From the NCBI GenBank assembly GCA_900318995.1, contig ONMR01000001.1, forward strand, positions 186,001-250,000: a stretch of 64,000 bases of DNA, given 5' to 3'. Below, one piece after another: positions 21,986-30,670 of this stretch. The stretch is from an uncultured Prevotellaceae bacterium (lineage in GTDB: Bacteria > Bacteroidota > Bacteroidia > Bacteroidales > Bacteroidaceae). The notes below the pieces were generated by a model. That model saw nothing but the letters and a program-made list of their open reading frames with translations. It ran no database searches and was not told the origin of the DNA. Numbering within the stretch: position 1 is the first letter of the stretch; each line of letters opens with the position of its first letter. Made by a program: the position numbers and the translations under genes.

Positions 21986-22186
21986 CGACAAAAAAAAGCA
22001 CCATATGGTGCGCGTATCAGACACCGCTACAATAGTCTGTGGCGGCGATTTGCCCCGAAATTTAACGCGCTTTAACAAAAAAAGGCGCACATCGCACGCG
22101 CGCGTATGTATAAAGGAAACTTGTCTTATACTGCCCGAAAGGCAGCCAGGTACTGGCTGTGAGGGCAGAGTCTAAATCTGAACATC
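21986..22186. other. Gene-free spacer with palindromes, possible origin
   Basis: GCACCATATGGTGC (21998-22011) is a perfect 14-bp palindrome after an A-tract, so on the minus strand it would read as a terminator. TTTAACGCGC-TTTAAC is a short direct repeat near 22060-22076. A nested structure follows: CTGCCC (22131-22136) with GGGCAG (22163-22168), enclosing CAGCCAG (22143-22149) with CTGGCTG (22153-22159). It could hold the origin, a leader RNA for the next genes, or both. Confidence 0.45.
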
Positions 22187-22384
22187 ATGAGCAGGAGAGA
22201 TAACAGGATAAGCGTGAGGTTAAGCAGTCGGACGCTGATGCAGCTGAGAGAGGTGAGCAATAAGACAGGCATCTGCATGTCCATGCTCATCCGTGCGTTC
22301 ATCATCCGGGAGGTAGAGTCCTGCTATGACGAGAATGGTTATTACATCGGTCTGAGACGCAATGACAAGAGAGGTCAAGGTTAA
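22187..22384 (+). CDS. Ribbon-helix-helix protein
   Basis: The 65-residue product begins MSRRDNRISVRLSSRTLMQL (a beta-strand and helix A of a CopG/Arc fold), followed by GICMSMLIRAFIIREVE (helix B). Such proteins are small DNA-binding regulators. It lies just after the structured spacer and overlaps the next gene by 23 bases; it may regulate the late genes or its own operon. Confidence 0.65.
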   Translation: MSRRDNRISVRLSSRTLMQLREVSNKTGICMSMLIRAFIIREVESCYDENGYYIGLRRNDKRGQG

Positions 22385-22694
22385 GGCAAGCGCAGTCAGT
22401 GATGACGTACTCAAGAGACTGTCTATGATGTATGCCCGTCTCAAGGATGAGTGTCGCACCCTGGCATCATCACGTAATGCCGGACCGAAAGACTGGGAGG
22501 ATCTGATGCACGACTGCATCATGACTGTTGCCGCCGACAGGCGCGCTGTCCAGATGGATGATGTCAAGCTGCATGAACACTTCCTCTACCGTTTCAACAT
22601 GATCATGTTTCAGAATATCATGGACTCCCGCCAAGAGAACCAGCATATATACGACTATCATGCCGACCATAAAGAAACTGCCCCGGAGGATTAA
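22362..22694 (+). CDS. Sigma-factor region 2-like phage protein
   Basis: The 110-residue product is helical. KDWEDLMHDCIMTVAADR and HFLYRFNMIMFQNIMDSRQ look like region 2 of ECF sigma factors (the DLxQDxFL and FLxxxxxNxxxDxxR patterns). Region 4 is missing. Phages of Bacteroidetes often have such small proteins before the terminase genes, where they could switch on late transcription. The alternative is a structural helical protein. Confidence 0.55.
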   Translation: MTREVKVKASAVSDDVLKRLSMMYARLKDECRTLASSRNAGPKDWEDLMHDCIMTVAADRRAVQMDDVKLHEHFLYRFNMIMFQNIMDSRQENQHIYDYHADHKETAPED

Positions 22695-22998
22695 CACCGC
22701 CACGCCTGACACTGAGCGCAGACGTGAGCGTCATGAGATATACGACACCCAGCGCTGGCGTACACTGCGCGACTGCAAGTTTGCCGACCAGCCGATATGT
22801 GAGAGATGCCTGGAGCGTGGCATCGTCACTCCTGCAGATGAGATACACCACCGCGTGAGTTTCATGAGCGTGCCGGCCGGCTCCGAGCGTATTGCGCTGG
22901 CATTTGACTACGATAATCTGATGAGTCTCTGTCGCGCCTGCCATCAGGATATCCACCGGGAGGGTGGGGGTCAAAATTTTATGCAAAAGTCGGATTAA
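22660..22998 (+). CDS. HNH endonuclease
   Basis: The 112-residue product has CERCLERGIVTPADEIHHRVSF (two Cys and the HH pair) and YDNLMSLCRACHQDIHRE (two more Cys and the last His), a full HNH nuclease with zinc ligands. HNH proteins next to the terminase are required for packaging in HK97-type phages, where they cut together with the large terminase. It overlaps the previous gene by 35 bases; 170 bp of non-coding DNA follow (CAACTTTG at 23013-23020 may be a late -7 box). Confidence 0.85.
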   Translation: MPTIKKLPRRINTATPDTERRRERHEIYDTQRWRTLRDCKFADQPICERCLERGIVTPADEIHHRVSFMSVPAGSERIALAFDYDNLMSLCRACHQDIHREGGGQNFMQKSD

Positions 22999-23168
22999 CC
23001 CCACACCGCAGTCAACTTTGCATGCACGGAGAATTTGAGAATTTGATTTTGGAAATTGAAAAACGTGACTTTGCCTCTGCTCCTGTCCTTTTGACGCCTG
23101 CCCGCCCTCTGACGCGCAGGCGTTACTAACGTGTGTCGGACCTTTTTGCGGTACGCCAAAAAAGCCGC

Positions 23169-23609
23169 ATGAAACGCTGCAAACCGGTCAAGGATGATAT
23201 TATCAGGAGTGTGGGCGAGGTATCACAGACACGTGAGAAGCTGTGTCGCACCTTCGGCATCACACAACAGACGCTACGCAACTGGCGCGCTGAAGATCCG
23301 GAGTTTGACCGCGCGTTTGCCGAGGCTGAGGCTGGCTGTCAGGCTTGGGAGCGTGAGAGCTGGCAGAAATTCCTACACACCCTGGAAGGTCCGGCACTGG
23401 AATCCCTACAGAAACTCATCAAGGGCTACAGCGTCTCTGTCACCAAGGATGTCTACAAGATTAAGCATCACGTCGACATAGCTACCGGCGTGTCAATCAC
23501 CGACAAGTATCTGGTCGGTACCGAAACCCGCCGTATGCATGTCAAGCCTTCGCTGGCGGCCATCATGTTTGTCTTGACCAACATCGACCCCAAATACTTT
23601 GAACGATGA
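23169..23609 (+). CDS. Terminase small subunit-like DNA-binding protein
   Basis: The 146-residue product has an N-terminal HTH (SQTREKLCRTFGITQQTLRNWR, about residues 17-38), then a helical part with FDRAFAEAEAGCQAWERESWQKF and a beta-containing C-terminus. This is the usual form of small terminases that select the phage DNA. A GTG start at 23133 would add 12 residues. A second small-terminase type gene follows at 23606, so one of the two may have another role. Confidence 0.65.
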   Translation: MKRCKPVKDDIIRSVGEVSQTREKLCRTFGITQQTLRNWRAEDPEFDRAFAEAEAGCQAWERESWQKFLHTLEGPALESLQKLIKGYSVSVTKDVYKIKHHVDIATGVSITDKYLVGTETRRMHVKPSLAAIMFVLTNIDPKYFER

Positions 23610-23995
23610 GTAAGAAGCTGATCAAGATAGACCCCAACTGTTGCGACTCATGCAAGAAGTTCATGCGTGCCGTACTGTCGCGTCTGGAGACGGCCGCCGA
23701 ACCCTGTGACATGGGAGCGCTGCATATGCTGATGGTTAGCTATGACATGTACTGTAAGGCCAGCGAGCAGCTGATACGTGAAGGTCCTGTTGTGGAGGAT
23801 CGCCGTGGCAACAAGACTCCGCACCCGGCTATTGCGCTTACTAAATCCTACTGGACTCAGGTGTTGACCTGCATGCGCGAGCTGGGTCTTACCATACGCA
23901 GCCGTGAGCGTATCAAGGCGCTCACACCGCCGGTATCCAAGGATAACCGGTTGTTAGAGTTCCTTAATGACCGCACCGATGGAGATATGGGATAA
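23606..23995 (+). CDS. P27-type terminase small subunit
   Basis: The 129-residue product has the pattern of the P27 family: a helical N-terminus, GPVVEDRRGNKTPHPAIALTKSYWTQVL in the middle, then MRELGLTIRSRERI. P27-type small subunits pair with HK97-type large terminases in packaging. It overlaps both neighbours (4 and 29 bases), as expected for a stoichiometric complex. Confidence 0.8.
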   Translation: MSKKLIKIDPNCCDSCKKFMRAVLSRLETAAEPCDMGALHMLMVSYDMYCKASEQLIREGPVVEDRRGNKTPHPAIALTKSYWTQVLTCMRELGLTIRSRERIKALTPPVSKDNRLLEFLNDRTDGDMG

Positions 23996-25592
23996 ATACT
24001 GTCAAGATGTTCTTGACGGTACCATACCATCAGGACTGTGGATGCGCCGTGCCGTCGAGCGATTTAACCGGCAGCGTGCCGATGAGCGGTATGTGTTCCG
24101 TCCGGCAGCCGTCCGCCGTGTGGTCAAGCTGTTCGGTCTGTTCCGGCACTTCGAGGGCTCTGCCGCCGGTAAGCCGTTTGTCCTGGAGCCGTGGCAGCAG
24201 TTCATCATAGCAGCCGTCTACGGTCTCTATTACAGGGATACCGGTCTGCGCCTCATCAACAAGGTCTATCTGGAGGTGGCCCGCAAGAACGGCAAGACCG
24301 CCTTCGCTGCCGGTCTCTGTCTGCTACACCTGGTAGCACTGGGAGAGGCTGGCCCCGAGGTCTATCTGGCTGCCAACAGCCGTGATCAGGCCATGCTTGC
24401 CTATAAGTTTGTCGAGAACTTTGCGCTGGATCTGGACCCGCGTGGGGAGATGATGGATGTGCTGCGGCGTCAGATTGTGTTCCGTCCGGCCGTGGGTCAG
24501 CTGCGCGTCGTAGCCGCTGACTCCACCAAACTGGATGGTCCCAACCCCAGCATGTTCTTGCTCGACGAGTTCCACGCGGCCCGCGACACGCGCATGAAGG
24601 ATGTGCTGCAGTCCGGTCAGGGTATGCGTGAGTCACCCATGCAGGTTATCACCACCACGGCAGGCTTTGACAAGCTCTCACCCTGTTACATCCACCGCAC
24701 CACCTGTACTGAGATCCTGAGCGGAGCCAAGACGGACGAGCGTCAGGCTGCGTTCATCTTTTCTCTGGATGACGGTGACGACTGGAGAGATCCCAAGGTG
24801 TGGGCTAAGAGTAACCCCAACATCGGAGTCACGGTCTCGTCGGTCTTTTTGGCCGACCAGATAACATCGGCCGTCAACAACGGAGCCGAGGAGGTAGGTA
24901 TACGCACCAAGAACCTCAACCAGTGGGTCGACGCTCAGACCGTCTGGATACCGGACCATTATGTGGTGGAGTCGGTCGAGCAGCGTCCGCTGTCCGACTT
25001 CAAGGGTTGTGATGTGTGGGCCGGTGTGGACCTCTCCAGCACCAGTGACCTGACCTGCCTGGCTCTGATGGTGCAGGACGGTGACCTGTACCGATGGTGG
25101 CTGCGGTTCTATCTGCCGGAGGAGTCCCTGGTAGAGGCGCGGTTCCGCCAGCTGTATGGCGAGTGGCGTCGAGAGGGATGGCTGGTGGTTACTCCGGGTA
25201 ACGTGGTGGACTATGACTTCATCCTCAACGATCTGCGCGACCTGACCCGCGACATGTACCTCATGGCTGTAGCCTATGATGCATGGAACGCGACACAGTT
25301 TGTTATCAATGCCACCGATGCCGGTCTCCCGATGGAACCCTTCAGCCAGACGCTGGGTGCCTTCAACCGGCCGACCAAGGAATTTGAGCGTCTGATGCTT
25401 TCCGGCCGTGCGCGCCTGGACAACAACGGCATCACCCGCTACTGCATACGTAACGTGGTGCTGGCCCGTGACCGTAACGGCAATATTAAGCCGAGTAAGC
25501 AGTTCGCCGAGCGTAAGATAGACGGTGTGATAGCTATTCTGGAGTCACTGGGTGTCTATCTGGCGTCACCGCGATTCCAGGGGCTGTTGTGA
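23967..25592 (+). CDS. Terminase large subunit
   Basis: The 541-residue motor ATPase pumps DNA into the prohead and cuts it. The P-loop is ARKNGKT (Lys110) and Walker B is FLLDEFH (Asp200, Glu201); a coupling-motif-like TTAG is near residue 231. The C-terminal nuclease begins with WAGVDLSSTSDLTCLA (about residues 351-366), with an acidic strand later near VAYDAWNA. The length is normal for the HK97/P27-linked type. An ATG four codons downstream is an alternative start. Confidence 0.92.
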   Translation: MTAPMEIWDKYCQDVLDGTIPSGLWMRRAVERFNRQRADERYVFRPAAVRRVVKLFGLFRHFEGSAAGKPFVLEPWQQFIIAAVYGLYYRDTGLRLINKVYLEVARKNGKTAFAAGLCLLHLVALGEAGPEVYLAANSRDQAMLAYKFVENFALDLDPRGEMMDVLRRQIVFRPAVGQLRVVAADSTKLDGPNPSMFLLDEFHAARDTRMKDVLQSGQGMRESPMQVITTTAGFDKLSPCYIHRTTCTEILSGAKTDERQAAFIFSLDDGDDWRDPKVWAKSNPNIGVTVSSVFLADQITSAVNNGAEEVGIRTKNLNQWVDAQTVWIPDHYVVESVEQRPLSDFKGCDVWAGVDLSSTSDLTCLALMVQDGDLYRWWLRFYLPEESLVEARFRQLYGEWRREGWLVVTPGNVVDYDFILNDLRDLTRDMYLMAVAYDAWNATQFVINATDAGLPMEPFSQTLGAFNRPTKEFERLMLSGRARLDNNGITRYCIRNVVLARDRNGNIKPSKQFAERKIDGVIAILESLGVYLASPRFQGLL

Positions 25593-25635
25593 CACGTCCG
25601 ACACATGTGCGGTTTGGGATAAAAGAAACGACGAT

Positions 25636-26853
25636 ATGAAATTATTTGGTTTGGAGATACGACGCGCCGGCAAGGCAGAGCTGTCCGATGTGACCGCATA
25701 CGGCGGGTGGAACGGTATACAGCTGGCCAGCCGCAGTAACAGTATGCTGCTGTCGACCGTATACCGGTGCGTGGATCTCATCAGTGACACCATAGCCATG
25801 CTGCCTGTCAAGATATACAGTGTGGATGGTGATGGATACAAGAAGGAGGCGAAGTCTCATCCGCTGTGGTACCTGCTGGATTATGAACCCGCTGAGAACA
25901 CCGACCGCTTCACTCTCATGAAGGTGCTCACAGCTTCAGCATTACTCCAGGGCAACGGTTATGCGTACATAGAGCGTGATGCTGACGGTATCAAGCCTGT
26001 ACAGGTCCGGTTCCTGGACGCTCATCAGGTGCAGGTGTGCTACATCAAGGATAGTGACGGTGTGCAGCACCTCCGCTATCTGGTTGTGGGTCTGAAGGAG
26101 CTGGTCGAGCCCTGCGACATGCTACACATCAAGAACTTCAGCTATGACGGTGTAGTGGGTGTGTCCACCCTCACTCATGCCCGCCAGACGCTGGATATCA
26201 GCACTGCCAACGAGGAGGCCACCGCCAACTACTTCAGTGCCGGCCAGAAGGTGACGGGCGTGCTGACATGTGAGGGCGCCCGTCCTACAGAGGAGCAGGT
26301 TAAGGATATCTACAAGCGCTGGGAGGAGCATACACGCAAGCAGGGTGGCCTGCAGGTCATACCGGCGAGCATGAAGTATCAGGCTATCAGCATCAGCCCC
26401 AAGGACAGCCAGATGCTGGAGTCGCGCCAGTTCCAGGTGATTGATATTTGCCGATTCTTCAGCGTCTCTCCGGTCAAGGCCTTCGACCTGAGCAAGTCAA
26501 GCTATTCCACCGTCGAGGCTACACAGCTTCAGTTCCTGACCGACACCGCAATGGCGTGGATCTCCCGCTTCGAGCAGGAGCTGAATCGTAAGCTGCTCAC
26601 TCCATCAGAGCGCGGCAAGTATGTCATCGAGCTGGACACCACCGTCCTGCTGCGTACCGATAAGAAGGCGCAGGCCGAGTACTGGCGTGAGATGTTCAAT
26701 GTGGGTGCTGCTACGCCTAACGAGATACGTCAGAAGTCCAACCTGCCGCGTATAGACGGTGGTGATGACGCCTTCGTGCAGGTCAACGTACAACCCCTCA
26801 AGAAAGCCGCTGCCGGCAAGGTAGACAAAAGTGTCAGACAGGGGAATGGTTAA
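25636..26853 (+). CDS. Portal protein, HK97 type
   Basis: The 406-residue protein forms the dodecameric entry channel of the head. Typical pieces are VYRCVDLISDTIAMLPVKIY, HPLWYLLDYEPAE, LLQGNGYAYIERD, and in the C-terminal half SVSPVKAFDLSKSSYSTVEATQLQFLTD. I chose the ATG at 25636; a longer GTG frame from 25552 runs inside the terminase gene and reads poorly. It overlaps the protease gene by 8 bases. Confidence 0.92.
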   Translation: MKLFGLEIRRAGKAELSDVTAYGGWNGIQLASRSNSMLLSTVYRCVDLISDTIAMLPVKIYSVDGDGYKKEAKSHPLWYLLDYEPAENTDRFTLMKVLTASALLQGNGYAYIERDADGIKPVQVRFLDAHQVQVCYIKDSDGVQHLRYLVVGLKELVEPCDMLHIKNFSYDGVVGVSTLTHARQTLDISTANEEATANYFSAGQKVTGVLTCEGARPTEEQVKDIYKRWEEHTRKQGGLQVIPASMKYQAISISPKDSQMLESRQFQVIDICRFFSVSPVKAFDLSKSSYSTVEATQLQFLTDTAMAWISRFEQELNRKLLTPSERGKYVIELDTTVLLRTDKKAQAEYWREMFNVGAATPNEIRQKSNLPRIDGGDDAFVQVNVQPLKKAAAGKVDKSVRQGNG

Positions 26854-27466
26854 TGTAAAAAGTTCAGAGATGGAAGATGATAAGAAAAAAGAGATACGCT
26901 GCATCACCGAGCCGGTGACGCTGCGTGCTGCCGAGGATAGCCGTACCGTCGAGGGATACGCCGCTGTCTTTGACCGTAGCTCTGACCGCCTTGACTTTGA
27001 GGAGGTCATCGAGCGTGGTGCCTTTGACGGCGTGATCGAGAGTTCCGACGTCATGGCACTCCTTAACCATGATATCAGGCGTGGGCTTCTGGCCCGCAGC
27101 CAGAACGGCAAGGGCACCCTCACCCTCACGGTTGACGCCAAGGGCCTGCGCTACTCCTTCGAGGCACCCAAGTTCGCAGCCGGTGACGAGCTGGTGGAGA
27201 ATGTGCGTCGTGGTGATGTCAAGGAGTCATCCTTTGCCTTCACCGTCGAGAAAGACACATGGGAGAAGAAATCCGACGGCACCTGGAAGCGCACCATCCA
27301 TAAGATCGGTCGTCTGTATGACGTGTCTCCGGTCTATGCCGCTGCCTATTCGCAGACATCGGTCTACATGCGCGGCAAGGAACTGGCCGAGGAGGCCATA
27401 AGGAAGGCTGAAGGTGAGATGCCCGACAGCTATTATGAGAACCTGAAATCCAAGTATAACATCTAA
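26846..27466 (+). CDS. Prohead protease, HK97/S78 type
   Basis: The 206-residue serine protease matures the capsid. The conserved pieces are TVEGYAAVFDRSSD, FEEVIERGAFD, LLNHD (catalytic His) and KESSFAF (catalytic Ser), in the order of family U35/S78. A GTG at 26831 would add five residues; the ATG at 26846 was preferred. It sits between portal and major capsid genes, the standard order. Confidence 0.92.
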   Translation: MVNVKSSEMEDDKKKEIRCITEPVTLRAAEDSRTVEGYAAVFDRSSDRLDFEEVIERGAFDGVIESSDVMALLNHDIRRGLLARSQNGKGTLTLTVDAKGLRYSFEAPKFAAGDELVENVRRGDVKESSFAFTVEKDTWEKKSDGTWKRTIHKIGRLYDVSPVYAAAYSQTSVYMRGKELAEEAIRKAEGEMPDSYYENLKSKYNI

Positions 27467-27478
27467 CAACAAGAGATT

Positions 27479-28714
27479 ATGCCAAAAGAGAAATCATCTG
27501 TAGAGCTGCGTCAGGAACATAAGGACCTGCGCGCTGATTCACAGTCCATCATCGATAAGGCCCATGGCGAGAAGCGCGGCCTTACCCCCGAGGAGACTGA
27601 GAAGTTGAACGGTAACCAGCTGCGTATGGCTGAAATCACCCTGGAGCTGGAGAGCCGCAGTAATCAGTCCGTCAAGCCCGAGCGTAAGCCCGAGGAGCGC
27701 GGATTCTCATTCACCAAGGCTATCCGTGCCACCATGGAAGGTACCGCACAGGAGGAGCCCGAGAGCAAGATGCTGGCACGTGGTGCCGCTAATCCCAACA
27801 TCCAGGAGACCGGTCAGCTGCACATCCCATTGTGCGACTCACGCGGCGTCATCGGTGCTGCCGCAGGTAAGTCTGCCGGTGCCATCCTCGACGAGAGCAT
27901 GGGTATGGTTCTGCCTCTCTCACAGAACCTGGTGCTGGCACAGGCCGGCGCACGTATCCTCACCGGTCTGCGCGGTGATCTGAAGTTCCCTGGCCTGAGT
28001 GCAGTGACCGTACTTTGGGACGCTGAGAATGACGCAGCTGCCGACGGTGGTGGTAACCTGTCCAACGCACTGGCTCTGTCACCCAAGCGCCTCACCGCGT
28101 ATGTTGACATCAGTCGTCAGCTCCTCATCCAGGAGAACGAGAACGTGGAAGGCTACATCCGCGAGCTCATCGCCCAGGCTGTGGCAGAGAAACTGCAGGC
28201 CACCATCCTTGGTAAGGCTGCAGCCGGTGACGGCCCTGCCGGTATGTTTTATACCGCCCCCACCCTCAAGGGTGTCATGTCATGGGGTAAGGTCGTAGAT
28301 ATGGAGACCGCAGTCAGCGAGGCTGGCGGCCTGAAGGGCAACCTCGCCTATATCCTGCACAGCAAACTGTATGGTATGGCCAAGACCGTGGCCAAGACCA
28401 CATCGGGTGCAGGTGGCCTCGTTCTGGGTAACGATGGTCAGAACCTCCTCAACGGCTATAAGGTTCTCTCCACCGGCAATGTGGCCAACGAGCTGAACAC
28501 CAGCGCCACCTCCACCGCCAACACCAACGGTTACGGTGCTCTGTTCGGCAACTTCGCCGATATGATCATCGGCAACTGGGGCAACCTCGACATCACCGTG
28601 GATAACCTCACACAGGCTACCAAGGGTGCTGTCCGTCTGGTGCTCAACAGCTACTGGAACTACGGTGTTACCCGTTCCGGTTCGTTCAAGACCGCCGCTC
28701 TGTCTTTGTCATAA
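27479..28714 (+). CDS. Major capsid protein, HK97 fold
   Basis: The 411-residue product has a charged, helical N-terminal region (about residues 1-100, the delta-domain scaffold removed by the protease). The shell domain follows, recognised by GGNLSNALALSPKRLTAYVDISRQLL and by the long C-terminal part with DMIIGNWGNLDITVDN. Usual length is about 390-420 for this subtype. A cut by the prohead protease near residues 100-110 is likely but cannot be read with certainty. Confidence 0.92.
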   Translation: MPKEKSSVELRQEHKDLRADSQSIIDKAHGEKRGLTPEETEKLNGNQLRMAEITLELESRSNQSVKPERKPEERGFSFTKAIRATMEGTAQEEPESKMLARGAANPNIQETGQLHIPLCDSRGVIGAAAGKSAGAILDESMGMVLPLSQNLVLAQAGARILTGLRGDLKFPGLSAVTVLWDAENDAAADGGGNLSNALALSPKRLTAYVDISRQLLIQENENVEGYIRELIAQAVAEKLQATILGKAAAGDGPAGMFYTAPTLKGVMSWGKVVDMETAVSEAGGLKGNLAYILHSKLYGMAKTVAKTTSGAGGLVLGNDGQNLLNGYKVLSTGNVANELNTSATSTANTNGYGALFGNFADMIIGNWGNLDITVDNLTQATKGAVRLVLNSYWNYGVTRSGSFKTAALSLS

Positions 28715-28763
28715 AAGATTTTCCAGGGCCGGAGCGATTGGGTTTGCTCCGGCTCACTATATT

Positions 28764-29054
28764 ATGAAGTACGTTGTTTTGGAAGATATCAAGAGGCAGG
28801 TCGTACAGGACTCTGATGTGGATGACATCATCCTCACGACTATCGGTGACGCCGCAGAGGACGCCACCGAGCGTCATCTTGGGCGACCTCTGAGTGACTG
28901 TATAGGTTCTGACGGCCAGTTGCCGCCCGCTCTGCGTCAGGCTATCCTGATGCTCTGCTCGACACTGTATAACGACCGCGAGAGTCAGACACACACGCAG
29001 TCACACGTCAACCCCGCATACGAGGCTTTGATAGGACCCTTCCGTCAGTATTGA
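28764..29054 (+). CDS. Head-tail connector, gp6-like
   Basis: The 96-residue helical protein (MKYVVLEDIKRQVVQDSDVDDIILTTIGDAAEDATERHLG) fits the HK97 gp6/phage DNA-packaging connector family that binds the portal. The longer frame starting at 28626 runs inside the capsid gene and was rejected. Its place just after the capsid gene supports the call. Confidence 0.8.
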   Translation: MKYVVLEDIKRQVVQDSDVDDIILTTIGDAAEDATERHLGRPLSDCIGSDGQLPPALRQAILMLCSTLYNDRESQTHTQSHVNPAYEALIGPFRQY

Positions 29055-29057
29055 GCT

Positions 29058-29378
29058 ATGGACGCAGGCAGGCTGAGACATATGGTAAGTATATGGCGCA
29101 ACGCCGGTGGGCGCGACCAGTACGGTGATCTGCAGGAGCAGTGGAACTGTATTGGTCAGTGCCGTGCCGAGCGTAACGTGCAGAACAGCCGCCGTGCCGT
29201 CACATCAGGAGAGGTCTGGTACCCGCGTGCCGCCGTGTTCAAGATCCGTCTTGGTCATGACATAACCACTGGTGACCGTGTGTTCTCAGACGGAGTGTGG
29301 TATGACGTCATCAGTGTCACCACCGATGAGGTTAGGGAGAGATGTATAACAGTTAACACCGAGATGCACAATGAGTGA
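29058..29378 (+). CDS. Head closure protein
   Basis: The 106-residue beta-rich protein begins MDAGRLRHMVSIWRNAGGRDQYGD and contains the strands AVFKIRLGHDITTGDRV and GVWYDVISVTTDEVRE, the pattern of SPP1 gp16-like head-closure proteins. It lies in the usual place and overlaps the next gene by 8 bases. Confidence 0.8.
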   Translation: MDAGRLRHMVSIWRNAGGRDQYGDLQEQWNCIGQCRAERNVQNSRRAVTSGEVWYPRAAVFKIRLGHDITTGDRVFSDGVWYDVISVTTDEVRERCITVNTEMHNE

Positions 29379-29853
29379 GGCCGTCATACAGGTAGACACC
29401 CGTCAGGTGGAGGCTTTGTTTGATAGGCTCGAACCCAAGCAGCTGCGCTCCGCCACCCGTTCCGCTTTCAACAGGGCGGGACGTGTTATGGTCAACGCAG
29501 CCAAGGCCGAGTATCGGTCCATGTTTCCCGGTTCCGTGTATTACAAGGACATTCACATGAAGGCCTACCGCTCCGGCAAGGGTGTCATGGTGGATCTGTA
29601 TTATCTCAAGAATCACGCCAAGGGCGACCCTCTCTATAAATCGTATGTGCTCCGGATACTGGAGGTCGGCAACTATAAGACCGCCCGCCGTTCAAGGGGT
29701 AACTCAAAGAACGGCTCACGCGCTGACCGTGGCAAGATACGCGCATACCATTTCTTCCAGCAAGGCACGGAGTCTGTGATACAGCAGGTTAACAGCCAGT
29801 TCACCGCCAACTTGGAGCAGGCTATGAAAAAACAGATAGAAAAAGCATCATGA
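29371..29853 (+). CDS. Tail component, HK97 gp10-like
   Basis: The 160-residue basic protein has the family's N-terminal helix with RLEPKQLRSATRSAFNRAGRVMVNAAK and a C-terminal RAYHFFQQGTESV. HK97 gp10-like proteins join the head-tail interface and the tail tube. It starts within the end of the previous gene. Confidence 0.75.
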   Translation: MSEAVIQVDTRQVEALFDRLEPKQLRSATRSAFNRAGRVMVNAAKAEYRSMFPGSVYYKDIHMKAYRSGKGVMVDLYYLKNHAKGDPLYKSYVLRILEVGNYKTARRSRGNSKNGSRADRGKIRAYHFFQQGTESVIQQVNSQFTANLEQAMKKQIEKAS

Positions 29854-30242
29854 GCAGGGAGAATGACATACAGATACCGCTGACCGTACGTACGGTAGGT
29901 AAGTGGCTCTACAGTCAGCTGTCGGGTGATGATGCCGTGTCCTCACTGACATCAGGACGTATCTGCCCGTTCATCACCCGCGAGCCGCAGCAGCTGCCGT
30001 GGATAGTATGGGACAACGTAGAGATAGACTGGGACCGTGACAAGGACTCCAATGACCCTACGACCGCCAGTGCGGTCATAATGTGTGCCGCCGCCACAGC
30101 TGACGCGTCATATGAGCTGGTTGATGCCGTGATAGGTGCACTCAATGACAGGGACAGCTGCCGCGTCACCCATATCAACGCATACTGGCAGGAGGGTGTG
30201 GGTGTTATCCAGGAGATAAGTGTAACGATTGATCTATACTGA
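29850..30242 (+). CDS. Tail completion protein, DUF3168-like
   Basis: The 130-residue product has TVGKWLYSQLSGDDAVSSL and VWDNVEIDWDRDK, then a small ferredoxin-like part, resembling the tail-terminator/neck protein family (DUF3168, gpU-like). It overlaps the previous gene by 4 bases. Confidence 0.7.
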   Translation: MSRENDIQIPLTVRTVGKWLYSQLSGDDAVSSLTSGRICPFITREPQQLPWIVWDNVEIDWDRDKDSNDPTTASAVIMCAAATADASYELVDAVIGALNDRDSCRVTHINAYWQEGVGVIQEISVTIDLY

Positions 30243-30247
30243 ACGAT

Positions 30248-30670
30248 ATGACAAAAATTAAAGGTAAGGAAGTACGCCTGCTGCTGGGTACCGGCGATAG
30301 CGTCAACAAGACGATAGCAGGCAGCAAGAGTCTGAGCGTCAGGCTCACGACTAAGTTTGACGAGGACCGTGACAAGGATGTGCCTGACGGTCCGTACCGT
30401 GTGGCTTTATGGGTCGAAATGAGCGGCACCCTATCAGGCAAGCTAAGGAACCCATCGACCAATCAGCTGTCTCTGGCGGATCTGGAGACCATCTGCATGA
30501 CAGGTAAGCTGTCCGGGCTGGATGTCAAGGCAGCACTGAGGATAGGCAGCACTGTGGTGGCCAAGGTTGACAAGGTTCTGTTCAGCAACCTTCAGCAGGC
30601 TAACCCCGTGTCGGAAAACGGTACCTGGAGCGTCAGTTTCAAGGGCTATAGCAAGGTGTATAACGATTAA
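30248..30670 (+). CDS. Tail tube-like protein 1
   Basis: The 140-residue beta-rich protein starts MTKIKGKEVRLLLGTGDSVNKTIAGSK and has a SFKGYSKV end. Its arrangement is like the TP901-1 major tail protein family, as is the next gene product. One of the pair may be the tube itself and the other a tail-end or chaperone protein. It overlaps the next gene by one base. Confidence 0.55.
   Translation: MTKIKGKEVRLLLGTGDSVNKTIAGSKSLSVRLTTKFDEDRDKDVPDGPYRVALWVEMSGTLSGKLRNPSTNQLSLADLETICMTGKLSGLDVKAALRIGSTVVAKVDKVLFSNLQQANPVSENGTWSVSFKGYSKVYND

Noticed and set aside
25552-25635. Longer GTG-started portal gene
   Set aside because: The additional residues come from the end of the terminase gene in another frame and lack portal similarity.
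28626-28763. Longer connector gene beginning inside the capsid gene
   Set aside because: The conserved N-terminus starts at the ATG at 28764; the upstream part is out-of-frame capsid sequence.
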